A stretch of DNA of 64,000 nt from Haliclona indistincta. Lineage: Eukaryota > Porifera > Demospongiae > Haplosclerida > Chalinidae. This document shows positions 40,745 through 51,199 of this stretch, piece by piece (within the stretch, counting starts at the first letter, position 1; every line of letters starts with the position of its first letter). The translations under genes were made by a program, and so were the position numbers. The notes beneath the pieces are model-generated. The model worked only from the letters and a program-made list of their open reading frames with translations, did no database searches and was not told where the DNA came from. Location: positions 2,179,016-2,243,015 of the forward strand of contig OZ024789.1 in the NCBI GenBank assembly GCA_964017065.1, in the 5' to 3' direction.

Positions 40745-41440
40745 TATGGTAGACTAGTGACTAGCCGTGTTACACTAGCAACTAGCTGTGTTAGACTAGC
40801 GACTAGCCGTGTTAGACTAGCCACTAGCCGTGTTAGACTAGTGACTAGCCGTGTTAGACTAGCAACTAGCCGTGTTAGACTACTGACTAGCCGTGTTGGA
40901 CTAGTGACTAGCCGTGTTAGACTAGCGACTAGCCGTGTTAGACTAGCCACTAGCCGTGTTAGACTAGCGACTAGCCGTGTTAGACTAGCAACTAGCCGTG
41001 TTAGACTACTGACTAGCCGTGTTGGACTAGTGACTAGCCGTGTTAGACTAGTGACTAGCCGTGTTAGACTAGTGACTAGCCGTGTTAGACTAGCGACTAG
41101 CCGTGTTAGACTAGCGACTAGCCGTGTCAGACTAGTGACTAGCCGTGTCAGACTAGTGACTAGCCGTGTTAGACTAGTGACTAGCCGTGTTAGACTAGTG
41201 ACTAGCCGTGTTAGACTAGCGACTAGCCGTGTTAGACTAGCGACTAGCCGTGTCAGACTAGTGACTAGCCGTGTCAGACTAGTGACTAGCCGTGTTAGAC
41301 TAGTGACTAGCCGTGTTAGACTAGGGACTAGCCGTGTTAGACTAGCCACTAGCCATGTTAGACTAGCGACTAGCCGTGTTAGACTAGTAACTAGCCGTGT
41401 TAGACTAGTGACTAGCTATGTTAGTCAGTGCTGCTAGGCT
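40745..41440 (+). repeat. 21-bp minisatellite, about 33 copies
   Basis: Units of the form GACTAGCCGTGTTAGACTAG + T/C fill the intron between exons 40672-40743 and 41463-41784. Copy 1 has only the unexpanded seed (about 8221-8240, tgactagctgtattagtcag). Twenty-one is divisible by three and the unit has no stop in some frames, so long frames exist on both strands without being genes. Confidence 0.96.
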
Positions 41441-41821
41441 ACTGGTACCCCACTCACTGCAGGCTGTTAAGAACTTGGTGTTCATTGGTAAACTACTGTA
41501 CAAGACTAGCACTCAGCTCCATCAGCAATCACTCAGTGATGATAGCAGCTGTGGTGGACCACGGAATGAACTGGATTGGTTGATTAGTGAGATGGGTTGG
41601 TTAGCAAGACAAGAGGCCGGACACCATCCTAAGGAGACCATGAAGAGAACGTGTGTGTTCCAGTGGACGGCAGCTGTTGCCATAGCGATGGGTGAGCAGG
41701 GACTAGGTGAATGGGTGAGCAAGATGTTGCCACCTCTGTACAAGGAACTCAGTGCAGCAGGTGATGTGATGAGCAAAACAGCAGGTGAGAGACAGCTGAT
41801 GGTGTGATATATGTAGCTGTA

Positions 41822-41870
41822 TAGCCTCGTACCCAGGCCTGCTCTAGCAGGAGGCCTGGGTACGAGGCTA
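41822..41870. repeat. Short perfect hairpin, copy 2
   Basis: The sequence is identical in design to 8640-8688: TAGCCTCGTACCCAGGCC against its reverse complement. A decayed half remains in the degenerate copy near 54705-54725. Confidence 0.88.
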
Positions 41871-42365
41871 GATCTAGCTGGTAATATCTGCTGCTGTAGG
41901 AGTTGTGAGCCTGCACCATTTAGCAGAGGAGGTTGTTGATCTGATCAAGGATCAGTGTGGGAAAGAGGTGTTCTCTGTGGCTCACACAGCAGTACATCAA
42001 CAAGCTATTGCTGTCAGGACCAAGAGAAGAACAGAGAAAGCCCTTCAGGTATACAATACTGCTAAAATAAATTTTAACTACCGCTCAAAAATTGATGCAT
42101 TTATCATACAAATTTTGTTAGTAAACTATTAAAATTTACAAGTGAATAGTACTGCACTAACAATACTTTACCAGTGAAGTCACTAGTGGCTCCTCATTCT
42201 TCTCAACTCTCCTCACTGCAGGCAGTCACTGATCCAGAGAGAAGCGTGAGACGCAAGCATCGTAAACACTTGCTAAAGCGGGAAGCTATGAAGAGGAAAC
42301 GTGTTTGTAAACCAGCTGCTCAGGCTCACTATAGTCCATTCTTAGTGAAGAGAGTCAAACAATAA

Positions 42366-42660
42366 TAGTGTGTTAGTGTGATCATCTGATGATATGATGT
42401 GATGATCAGTCAATTGATCGAGTTGATTGTGATGGTTTGGTACTGAGTGTTCCAACAGAGACTGAGCCGTACTGTACTTGTACTGTCAGCTGATAGTAGG
42501 TGGAGCTCATCTAGTAATGAGATTCACAGCATGCATTAATGAATTTAGTTAACCCCACCCATTCCTGTACTGTAGGAGTAAGTCGCCGTCCTAATTTCTT
42601 CTCTGTTCTTGATCGTGGTCGTTACATGCTGATACTTTGTGACCACCTAGCTCTTGATAT
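42366..42660. other. Spacer between UTP20 copy 2 and the kelch gene
   Basis: Matching to the copy 1 spacer ends near 42422. The remainder should hold the promoter and 5' UTR of the kelch gene. No core promoter motif could be assigned. Confidence 0.45.
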
Positions 42661-45600
42661 ATGGCGACTCCTCAGCGTGAGTAGGCGTGTTTGTCTAGAT
42701 ATCAACTGTTAGCTAGTTTCTTACTCCTCACAGCGAACAACAGGTACGAGCCCTATCCTCGTCTTGGACACCAAACCATTCGTGTTGGTAGTAACGTGTA
42801 CATGTGGGCTGGAGCGGTGGACGGTATGCCAAAGGTACACGACAGTCAAGAAAAGAGACGGTTTATATCCTGTGTGGAGGTGTTCCACTCTGAGAGAGGA
42901 GACTGGTCACGTCAGCCAACAAGTGGAGATCCTCCACTGGGAGTGAGTGGATATTGCTGTACTGTAGTGGGTGATGCACTCCACTTCTTTGGTGGATGGT
43001 GTATCCATGGTGACTGCTATCATAACAGTATTCACTCATTGAGCACATCGTCCCTTCACTGGGTGGAGTTATCACCCACCAAATCAGAGGGTGGGGCACC
43101 GATGAGAAAGTGTGGCTGTGGAACAGTAGCATTTAAGGATGGAGAGGAGGACATCTTGTACATAGTAGCAGGGCTTGGTCCTATTCTATCATATCATCAG
43201 CCTGGAGCACAGTATGAAGACGATACTGATCGTGTCAGATGCAATGAGCAGCACATGTTCTCACTGAGTACAAGTGAGTGATACTGTACATACATGTACT
43301 ATAAGTGTTGGAACAGTTTACTAATGTATGTAGAGATAGTGCTTGTGTACTAGCTCAGTTTGTCTATCATTTATTATCACTATGATAGTAAAAGCATGAG
43401 TAATACAAATGTAATTGTACATGTACGTTGTACCATTGAGTGGTATTATACCAGTAGTGGTGAGAGATGATGTCATCACCTCCTGCAGGAGAGTGGAGCT
43501 CACCAAACGTTACTGGACAGCCTCCTCCTCCATTGTCTCAGTTCACACTTACTCCAGTGGCTGAGAGAAAAGCTGCACTGTTTGGTGGTATCAGTGGATC
43601 AGGAGCCGTCAGTGATAACTTGTTGATAGTTGAGCTAAGTAGAGATACTGTGGTGAGTGTTATGAGGATTGTGTGATAGTGTGGGTTATACATTGATCAA
43701 TGGTTAGACCAGCACAAAACACTATTCTACTGTATACAGTTGAGGACAATACAAATTGATGTATCATTGTCATTCTACAATAGTCATGCGTATTTCTAAT
43801 AGTGTGAACTGTGAATGCTTCGTAACGGTAGACAAAACCTCATAATAACCAATAATAATGCTAAGATCCTCTAGCACAGATAATTACTAGTTGCTTCAAT
43901 CATGGAATAATGTCATTGATCGTGTCGTCATCGCTAAATCTTGATAAGCTTCATTCGGTAAGAGATCAAAGCAGGAGCAGTGCTGAGTACTGGCTTACTG
44001 AGATCAAAATAACCTGAAGTGAATTCAAAAGTAAATATAAAACTTCAGATGAATTATTCTTGTTTCTGGGACAGTAGCATCGTCTGTGCTGGACGCAAGA
44101 CACAAGCACAAAATCCGTGACTATCCCGCACATTTCAGGACTTATTATATGAAGTCGATACGTGATGTCTATTATAGGTAGTTGGGCATGAGCACAATAT
44201 TCCGGAATAGATTTGGGAATTATGGACTGGTGCAGGAATAGAATAGTTTTGAGAATTTTAGGAAGAATTCTCAAAGCGACACCCCAAAGTAATTCAAAAT
44301 GTTATGTAATACAAGACTAAAGCAGTGTATTCTGATAGACAGTACAGTGCATTACATGTAGAAATATCAATGATCTTCCAGTACAATGGTCACCAAGCTA
44401 CAAATACAAGAACTGTGTTGCTGTATTGTGCATGGTCAGTTATTATCATACAGGCTTTCTTTTTGAGAATAATAGCGAGAATTTGTCACTAACAACACGC
44501 CATAGAAACAAAACTGTAAATGTACGATCGTTTTGCAATCGTAGAACGACAACAAAAGTTTAGTTTTTATTGTCCTCTACGTACTAGTTAAAGCACCGCT
44601 CCGATTGCTCTACGCAATATAATAGCACGAGGGGCGTGGCGAGAGGCAAATAGAGCACGAGCCGAAGGCGAGTGCCCTATTTGTCTCGAGACACGACCCG
44701 AGTGCTATTATATTGCGTAGAGCACGAGAAGAGCGGTGCTTTAACAGGTTTAGAGTGTGATCTTGTACAATTGCCATTAGGGATACTGCTAGCAGGCCGA
44801 AGACAGTCCAGTATAAACGCTACCATTGTGGGAATTTACGGAATTATACGGAAATCGTTACACGAGCACATGGTGGAAGGTAGCTGTGGACGAGAGCGCT
44901 GTGATTTCGACTTGGGAATATAGGAGCAGAGAATTCAACACCAGAAAAGAAGACGTGTCTTATTTATCTAACTACCAGTGGGCTAAAGCTATGAAGGAAT
45001 CATGAATCAGTGAGGAACGACTTCACCGAACCTCGTGGATGAAAGTATCCATCGAACGTACATCAGCAGTGACGCCGAGCTACTTGCTACGCTGCCATGT
45101 AGCTACTTTCCGGTTTCATCCTGTCTTTGAGTAGCTGTAGCGCCCTGGATAAACCTGACGTCACCTACATTGCTAACGGCGTGGCCCTCCTATCTAGCTT
45201 TCTTCTGGCCTTTTGATCGCTGTTCAAGACACTGAATAGTCTCTGTTCGACATTGTTGTAGTAAAATGAAAGTTGTTTGTGTTTCATCGCATGTATTTTG
45301 TAATTAAATTCACTGCATATCGGCGTGTTAACACCTGGTAGATAGAGCACTGCGGTGGAAAATAGAGCACTGTAGAACAATGGGTTTAGGAAAATAGAGC
45401 ATTGTTTGAACAATGGGCAGTGCGTACTATGGAATATAGAGCACTGTCGGCGCCTTTGATCTTGTATGGTATCATACTCTAATGTACTATAGTTTGCAAG
45501 TTGATTTTCATCATCAATGCTTGATGTGTCACACCTGATTGTGCAATACAGGGAAGCCATGTATAACTGTTATCACAGACTAACCACTATCCTGCAGTGA

Positions 45601-46369
45601 CTATGACAACCAAATTACAAACTACTGTACATACAAATAGCAGCATATTGTGTACAGTGTAATCACATACACTATTGCTAACATATCATGTTATGTGCTG
45701 TGAGCATGTCTGTTATAAAGTGATAGCCCAGGATGAGTCTGCTCTTCCTCTTACCAGCACTGGACCAGGATCAACAAACCTATCAACCGATCAGTGGAAT
45801 GGCCTGAGAGGAGGTTTGGTCATGCTACCACATGTGTGAGTGGTCCACTACTAGTGATAGTAGGAGGGTGCAGTGGGCGCAGTAAGAGTAATACCATCTG
45901 CGACTGTTGGATTGGTGACCTCACTACAAACCAGTGGAAGAAGGTATAGTGTTTGTATCTTCGACACTTTCAAGATTGGTTTGATATTGTATACGTTCTT
46001 CAGCTATCCCTCCCTGACTCTGTGACTAAACGACGCTACCACTCACTTTCTGCTCTACAACTATCACCACACAGTGTGTTACTGGTAATATTTGGTGGAC
46101 AGAGATCACGTGGTTCTGATTATCTATCCCACACTGCCCTCATTGAATTGAGTGAGTACTATCAATGTATTGTCCATGCAGTACAGCAGCTATAGTGAGA
46201 GACACTGGGCAGTGGTACAGGTGTACTGCTGACATAACAGCTCCTTTATCCCTTGCAGTCCTGCAGGATGATGGTGGGCAGTGGGTGGTGGGTAGGATAT
46301 TAGAGGGAGCAGCCTTGGAAGACAAGAGAGTGTACCAGCAGATGTACCGGGAGATGATACAATACAATG
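42661..46369 (+). CDS. Kelch-repeat module (6 exons) of a kelch/Roc-COR/death protein
   Basis: Exons: 42661-42676 (ATG, MATPQ), 42734-43273, 43489-43652, 45758-45943, 46004-46151, 46259-46369. Kelch-type blades are visible as LGHQTIRVGSNVYMWAG, CTVVGDALHFFGGW, KAALFGGISGSGAVSDNLLI, RRFGHATTCVSGPLLVIVGG and RRYHSLSALQLSPHSVLLVI + FGG. This would form a beta-propeller, usually a protein-binding surface. The last exon ends MYREMIQYN in phase 1 and splices to the Roc-COR exon at 46416. With the downstream exons the lengths sum to 3,666 nt (1,222 codons with stop), so the model is phase-consistent throughout. It occupies the same place as the p38 module in unit A. The start exon is short (16 nt) and is the least certain part. 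Confidence 0.8.
43653..44587. other. First part of the 2.1-kb kelch intron
   Basis: No coding similarity or obvious repeat was recognised between the donor at 43653 and the hairpin element starting near 44588. Confidence 0.4.
44588..45480. mobile_element. Dispersed repeat with terminal hairpin, copy 1
   Basis: Inverted arms lie at 44588-44632 and 44700-44744 (words gttaaagcaccgctc, ctacgcaatataatagca and complements). They are followed by a body with cctcgtggatgaaagtatcc and ctgtagcgccctggata. About 600 bp of the same sequence recurs at 53103-53720. Near 45340-45450 short ATAGAGCACTG words repeat four times. No protein is recognised; minus-strand open frames here (about 130 codons) look spurious. 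Confidence 0.7.
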
Positions 46370-46415
46370 GTCAGTTTTATTTACACATGTTTAAAGCAAT
46401 TTTATGCTTTTTCAG

Positions 46416-48500
46416 ATGCCAAGGCGTCACTAGGAGTAACAGTCATCATGAATATCACCAACATTGGTACCCAGGGCTATCCCGGCACAGGAAAAACATC
46501 AATTCTCGACCTTGCCATGGGGAAAGAGCCAGCCCCTCAAAGGAATAGTACCGGCTGTATTGATCCACCCTCTCGCTACATGCTGATCAATAGTGAAGCT
46601 GATTCCAGTGCAACACAAGTGGAGTGGGAGAACGTCACTACAGACAAGATGTTTGAAATGGTTTGTGGAGCAGTGAAGAAGACCATTGAGGAAAGTCCAT
46701 TGGACAAGGCTCTGTTCCATTCAGACAAGCCTGCAGTAGCAGAAACTAGCTCACTTGCTGCGAACGACACTGCTGCAGAGTATGACCCAACTCCTGTTGG
46801 CAATGAACTGGTCCCTCCTACACCAGCAGCAGCAGCAGCAGCAGTAGCAGGCAGTGCTAATCAGATACCAGCAGCAGCTGAGCCTTCTCTTGATCCTTAT
46901 TCTCCAGTGGCTAACGTTGGCTTTACTTGGTTTCCTGATCTGCTCAAAGAACTGTACAGCAGCAGAAGTTCTGGTGTGATCTTCAACTCCCACTGGATGA
47001 TGGTGACTGATTGTGGTGGCCAACCACCATTTTTGGATGCAGCCGCTCTTTTACTTCGAAACAGCTGTCTTCAAATCTTTCCTCTCAAACTCAACGAGCA
47101 CTTGAGCAAAATAGCAGAGTTTTCTTATTTCTTTAGTGGCAAGTCTGCCAACTGTGATCAATTTGATGTAGTGTTGAGCAATCAACAGATAATGGAGACT
47201 CTAGCCAAGTCTACAGCTTCTATTCAGCCGCCATACACACCGTCAGCAACTGAGTGTTCAGAGGGAGCTAAATTCACAATCGTGGGCACATTTGAAGACG
47301 AGGCGCACCATTGCAGTGAAACAGTAGCAGAGAAAGAGACGATTCTCAAACAAGTCCTCGAACCGTACGAATCATTCCGAGTGCAGCTGGGTAGCAAGGT
47401 GATCCTGCCTATCAATGCCGTCGCCATGGACACTGAGACCAAGAAGGAGCGGACAGAGTCAGCAAAGAAACTTCGACAACTATTGCAAAAGGCAAATGTG
47501 ACAATGAAAGTACCGGTAAAGCTGCGCTGGTTTGGGTTTCTCCTGAGCATGCTGACTATAGCTGAGAAGGATGGTAAAGCCATACTCACACTTAGTGAGT
47601 GCTATAGGCTCGGAGACTCTCTTGAGATGGACAAATCAGAGACCATGAAAGCAATCCAGTTTTTCCACGACATCAGCCTCATCATGCATTTTGATACTCC
47701 GAAGCTCAGAGACTCTGTCATCATCGACACCAAACCAGTGCACACCAAGCTCTCTCGACTAATCACTCTCTCGTTTCTGGATGAAGATTTCCTTGCCGAG
47801 CACTACAAGGACATTGTCCTTCCTCATGGAGCTAAAAAACTACTCCAGCACCACGGGCGCTTCACCCGGTCCACACTAGAGTCATGTGTTGAGTTCTCTG
47901 AGTCCATTCCATTGCAATTCTTTGTGGACATTCTAGAGCACGTAAAGATAGTGGCTGCGATTGACCAAACATCAGAGTATTTTATGCCTTGCGCTCTACC
48001 CTATGCTACTGAAATGCCTGACTCCTCCCACCCATGGGTGATTAGACTGAGAGTAAGACGAGGGGTCGATGAAGAGTATGTTCCTATCCCAGTGGGTTAT
48101 CTACCAGCCATTCTAGTATTCCTTCTCACTATCTTCCGAGATCACTTTTCTTTAAATCGAAAGCAGAGGCAATATCGAAATAGAATCGAGTTGGTTTATG
48201 GTTCTGGAGGAGTGGTCTGTTTAGTGGAGCGCCATCTTCAACTGGAGGTACACTATTCTCTCTCTGACCAACTTCAGCAAGAGTGCAGGAACATTCGAAA
48301 TCACATTTTGAAATCGATACGTAAGACAGAAGAAAAGCTCCACATCAGAGAAGGTGTCATCACCAAAGTGGACTCTTTCCTATGCTCCTGTGGTGAGGGC
48401 AGCAGGGCCCAGCACATCTGTGCCTACAACCCTAAGACAAAGTTTGTGGTATGTGAGGAGACAGGAAAAAAGGGTGAAACTTATCATCAGCTGTGGCTAG
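46416..48500 (+). CDS. Roc-COR (ROCO-type) GTPase exon, copy B
   Basis: This 2,085-nt exon is strongly similar to 28755-30842 across its whole length. The P-loop GYPGTGKTS is at 46475-46501, DCGGQ at 47009-47023, then VGTFEDEAHH, the COR-type words LTLSECYRLGDSLEMD and FFHDISLIMHFD, and the Cys segment CSCGEGSRAQHICAYN. The main differences are in the Ala/Pro-rich loop between P-loop and switch II (NDTAAEYDPTPVGNELV followed by a variable Ala run) and in the last ~120 residues. The exon starts after ctttttcag in phase 1, giving Asp at the junction as in copy A. The donor is ctag/gtgtgt at 48500. Confidence 0.88.
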
Positions 48501-48552
48501 GTGTGTTGTGATGTAGTCTCTGATGATACATGTGATAATTGTATTGATGTAG

Positions 48553-48633
48553 GAGCAGCAATGGAGAGCACTGCACACTCTATTCACTGCAGTGATGACA
48601 CCAGTGACAGTCATGAGCTAGCAGCAGCAGAAG
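48553..48633 (+). CDS. Linker exon between Roc-COR and death domain, copy B
   Basis: This 81-nt, phase 1-1 exon encodes the same acidic SIHCSDDTSDSHEL linker as copy A, with three codons fewer. It is flanked by tgtag and gtgagc. Confidence 0.75.
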
Positions 48634-49133
48634 GTGAGCACTGTATATACTGGTGTGGCTATAGGTCAACCTCAGCTGGTATTATGTGGTATCATGATAA
48701 TACAGAGAGTGTGTGATCATGATCAGCTTGTGATGATGGATAGTGACTAGTAAACAGTGTTTACACTAGTAGTCATGTATCATTGGGTACTGTATTACCA
48801 TATAATGGTTGGTAAACATGTAGTAGTGTATGGCTACCACTATCTCTTACTATACTAACAGTGGTTTATCACAACAGCTCTCTCATGTCATAGTTTGTAT
48901 TCTAGTGTTGCTCCATTATTGCTGGTCATGTGAGTCATATCTTTAGTGTTCTATCAGCTAGTCATGAGATGTGTTGAATCAGTTGTGTTAGTGACTGTGT
49001 TGTTACTGTCAGTACTGATGGTATTATACCAGTAGCTACTACAGTATCTGATGGACACACACCATCTCATGATCATGGTAACACTATACCTGCTACTGCT
49101 GTCAATATGGCTCATGGTGTCTCATGTGTGTAG

Positions 49134-49468
49134 GTAGTGACACTCTACTACAAGAAGCTCCTAAAATGAGTAATCTGATGAGTCAGGTAGCTGCTAAGGT
49201 GAAGGATAAGTGGTTTCAAGTTGGTATTCAGCTTGATATTGACACGGCTACACTATCATCGTTCGAAACACAGTTCCAGTGTGATCCAATGAGATGCTAC
49301 ACCAGTGTGTTTGATGAGTGGAAAAGAGACTCCAAGCTACCCTATACCTGGACCACCATCATTGAGGCTCTGGAGTCGAATGCTGTGACTGAAGTAGCTG
49401 TTGCTAATGAAGTACGAGAGTGGCTGGCACACCGTCAACTGTGCAGACCATCAGATAGTGAATTGTAA
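49134..49468 (+). CDS. Death-domain terminal exon, copy B
   Basis: Encodes about 110 residues up to TAA (49466-49468). Death-fold words are VAAKVKDKWFQVGIQLDI, a Leu/Phe spacer, CYTSVFDEWKRD and YTWTTIIEALESNAVTEVAV. It differs from the copy A death exon at nearly every position, although the preceding intron and the first codons (gtagtgacact) are shared. This argues for replacement of the exon rather than gradual divergence. Confidence 0.78.
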
Positions 49469-49571
49469 CTATAATATTTGTGTAACTAGTGTTGATCACT
49501 TAGGTTATAATGATAACGTTATTCTCCAAAATTAATTTTAATTGTGTAGTCCCACTACAACTGTTCTAGTT

Positions 49572-51160
49572 ATGCCTCGGTGGGCGGAGCCACGAGGCAT
49601 ACAGTAGTTCGTCGGTTTGTCATTATGCCTCGGTGGGCGGAGCCACGAGGCATACAGTAGTTCGTCGGTTTGTCCTTCATTCTGTCATTCTGTCCTTCTG
49701 TCCGCAGGCAGAACTCCGCGTCGGCGGAAAACTAAGCGCTGATACTTGCAATACATGTTCAACTCGGTGTTGCCTCGGAATTGAATTGATAGACTTTTGG
49801 TTCCAAAGCTTCGTTACCTTGAATGGCATTGCTGGACTCGCTCAGCATTGTGGGACTTCGCTGAAGATAAAGCTGTCTACTATAGTCTTCTTCACAGCTT
49901 GTAAGACAATTCTTTACTCAAGGTAGTACAGTGAGTGCTGAGAAATCAATCGTGCTATCGCTAAGCAGTGCCAGCTCCAGCGGCAAGCTAGCAACCAGCG
50001 CTCACGTGCTGTGTTGATTATAGGCACGCCCAACTGAATTCCATGTGGTTAGCACTGCTAGGCTTCTGATCGCATAGTTGCAACCCACTAGCTTATTCCG
50101 CAAACAGTGCTTTATTGCAGCTTGTTGCAGCGCTCTTCAGCTTTATACAGGAATTCCATTGCATAACTATTATGATTGCTGTACAGCAAGGCATAACAGT
50201 TTTTTGCTGTACAGAAATCCTGTATACATGAATCTGCAGTTGCTGTGTTTGTGGATGGTCACTGTACAGGAATTGTGCTATAGCTTGTATAATAGGTGGA
50301 GTTTACTGTAGCTAGTCCTGCTGTGTACTATGGAATTCCACCGAGGCATCAGCACCTTTGGTGCCTAGTTCTGTCTGTCATTCTGTCATTCTGTCCGCAG
50401 GCAGAACTCCGCGTCGGCGGAAAACTAAGCGCTGATACTTGCAATACATGTTCAACTCGGTGTTGCCTCGGAATTGAATTGATAGACTTTTGGTTCCAAA
50501 GCTTCGTTACCTTGAATGGCATTGCTGGACTCGTTCAGCATTGTGGGACTTCGCTGAAGATAAAGCTATCTACTATAGTCTTCTTCACAGCTTGTAAGAC
50601 AATTCTTTACTCAAGGTAGTACAGTGAGTGCTGAGAAATCAATCGTGCTATCGCTAAGCAGCGCCAGCTCCAGCAAGCTAGCAACCAGCGCTCACGTGCT
50701 GTGTTGATTATAGGCAAGCCCAACTGAATTCCATGTGGTTAGCACTGCTAGGCTTCTGATTGCATAGTTGCAACCCACTGCAAACAGTGCTGTATTGCAG
50801 CTTGTTGCAACGCTCTTCAGCTTTAATTTCATCATACAGGAATTGCATTGCATAACTATTATACTGCATTGTGATTGCTGTACAGCAAGGTATAACAGCT
50901 GCAGTTTGTTGCTGTGTATGTTTTAGTTCAGCGTATTTTTGTTATAACTTTTAGTTTTATTTCTACTGCAGCTTACATTGCATGCTTCCATGATACTGTT
51001 TTGATCCTTCCGTGGATCTACTGCATGCATGTACGTGCTGTCATAATTATGCATCTTTGCTTCTGCTTGTGCTATATTCGAATGCTGGCAGCTGAATATG
51101 AATCCTACTCTGTTATAGCATTACATGCTCAAATTTTAACATCCACCGAGGCATAACCCG
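49572..51160. mobile_element. Repeat cluster with ATGCCTCGGTGG ends and an internal ~400-bp duplication
   Basis: A ~31-bp palindromic block (tatgcctcggtgggcgga...cgaggcata) occurs twice at 49572-49656. The inverse end ccaccgaggcat is near 50335 and 51145. The stretch 49690-50095 is repeated directly at 50390-50785 with few changes (shared start tccgcaggcagaactccgcg). I read this as two tandem or nested non-autonomous elements. Open frames of about 100 codons in both copies are translations of the same repeat and show no known domain. Confidence 0.7.
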
Positions 51161-51199
51161 CACCAATGGTGCATTTTTCAAATAGTAGCTACTACTCTC

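Larger units (their letters stand above)
34084..42365 (+). pseudogene. UTP20: UTP20 C-terminal half, copy 2 (26 exons, one nonsense codon)
   Basis: Exons: 34084-34153, 34201-34254, 34389-34550, 34600-34684, 34747-34823, 34887-35296, 35718-35928, 36050-36183, 36239-36395, 36437-36535, 36709-36867, 36919-37076, 37217-37388, 37456-37731, 37794-37925, 37972-38082, 38137-38216, 38348-38417, 38499-38618, 38669-38731, 39450-39735, 40434-40624, 40672-40743, 41463-41784, 41900-42048, 42222-42365. Structure matches copy 1 exon for exon, including EDMSIRD in 34600-34684. All lengths keep phase, and the exon that is frameshifted in copy 1 is intact here. The exon 36919-37076 has an in-frame TGA at 36976-36978 where copy 1 has AGA. 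No N-terminal half precedes it; a degenerate copy does. It could be a transcribed pseudogene, or functional only with readthrough or a sequencing error at the TGA. Confidence 0.85.

Noticed and set aside
40732..41437. Over 200-codon frames on both strands (ATSRVRL and TSLTRLV repeats)
   Set aside because: They are translations of the 21-bp intronic minisatellite.
40745..41440. CRISPR-like regular array
   Set aside because: There are no unique spacers: whole units repeat head to tail, and the DNA is clearly eukaryotic.
45165..45560. 131-codon minus-strand frame
   Set aside because: It lies in a dispersed repeat with short internal repeats, and the copy at 53103-53720 does not keep the frame.
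49633..50619. Two similar ~100-codon frames (AELRVGGKLSADTCNTC...)
   Set aside because: Both are translations of one directly duplicated non-coding repeat; no domain and no splice or promoter context.
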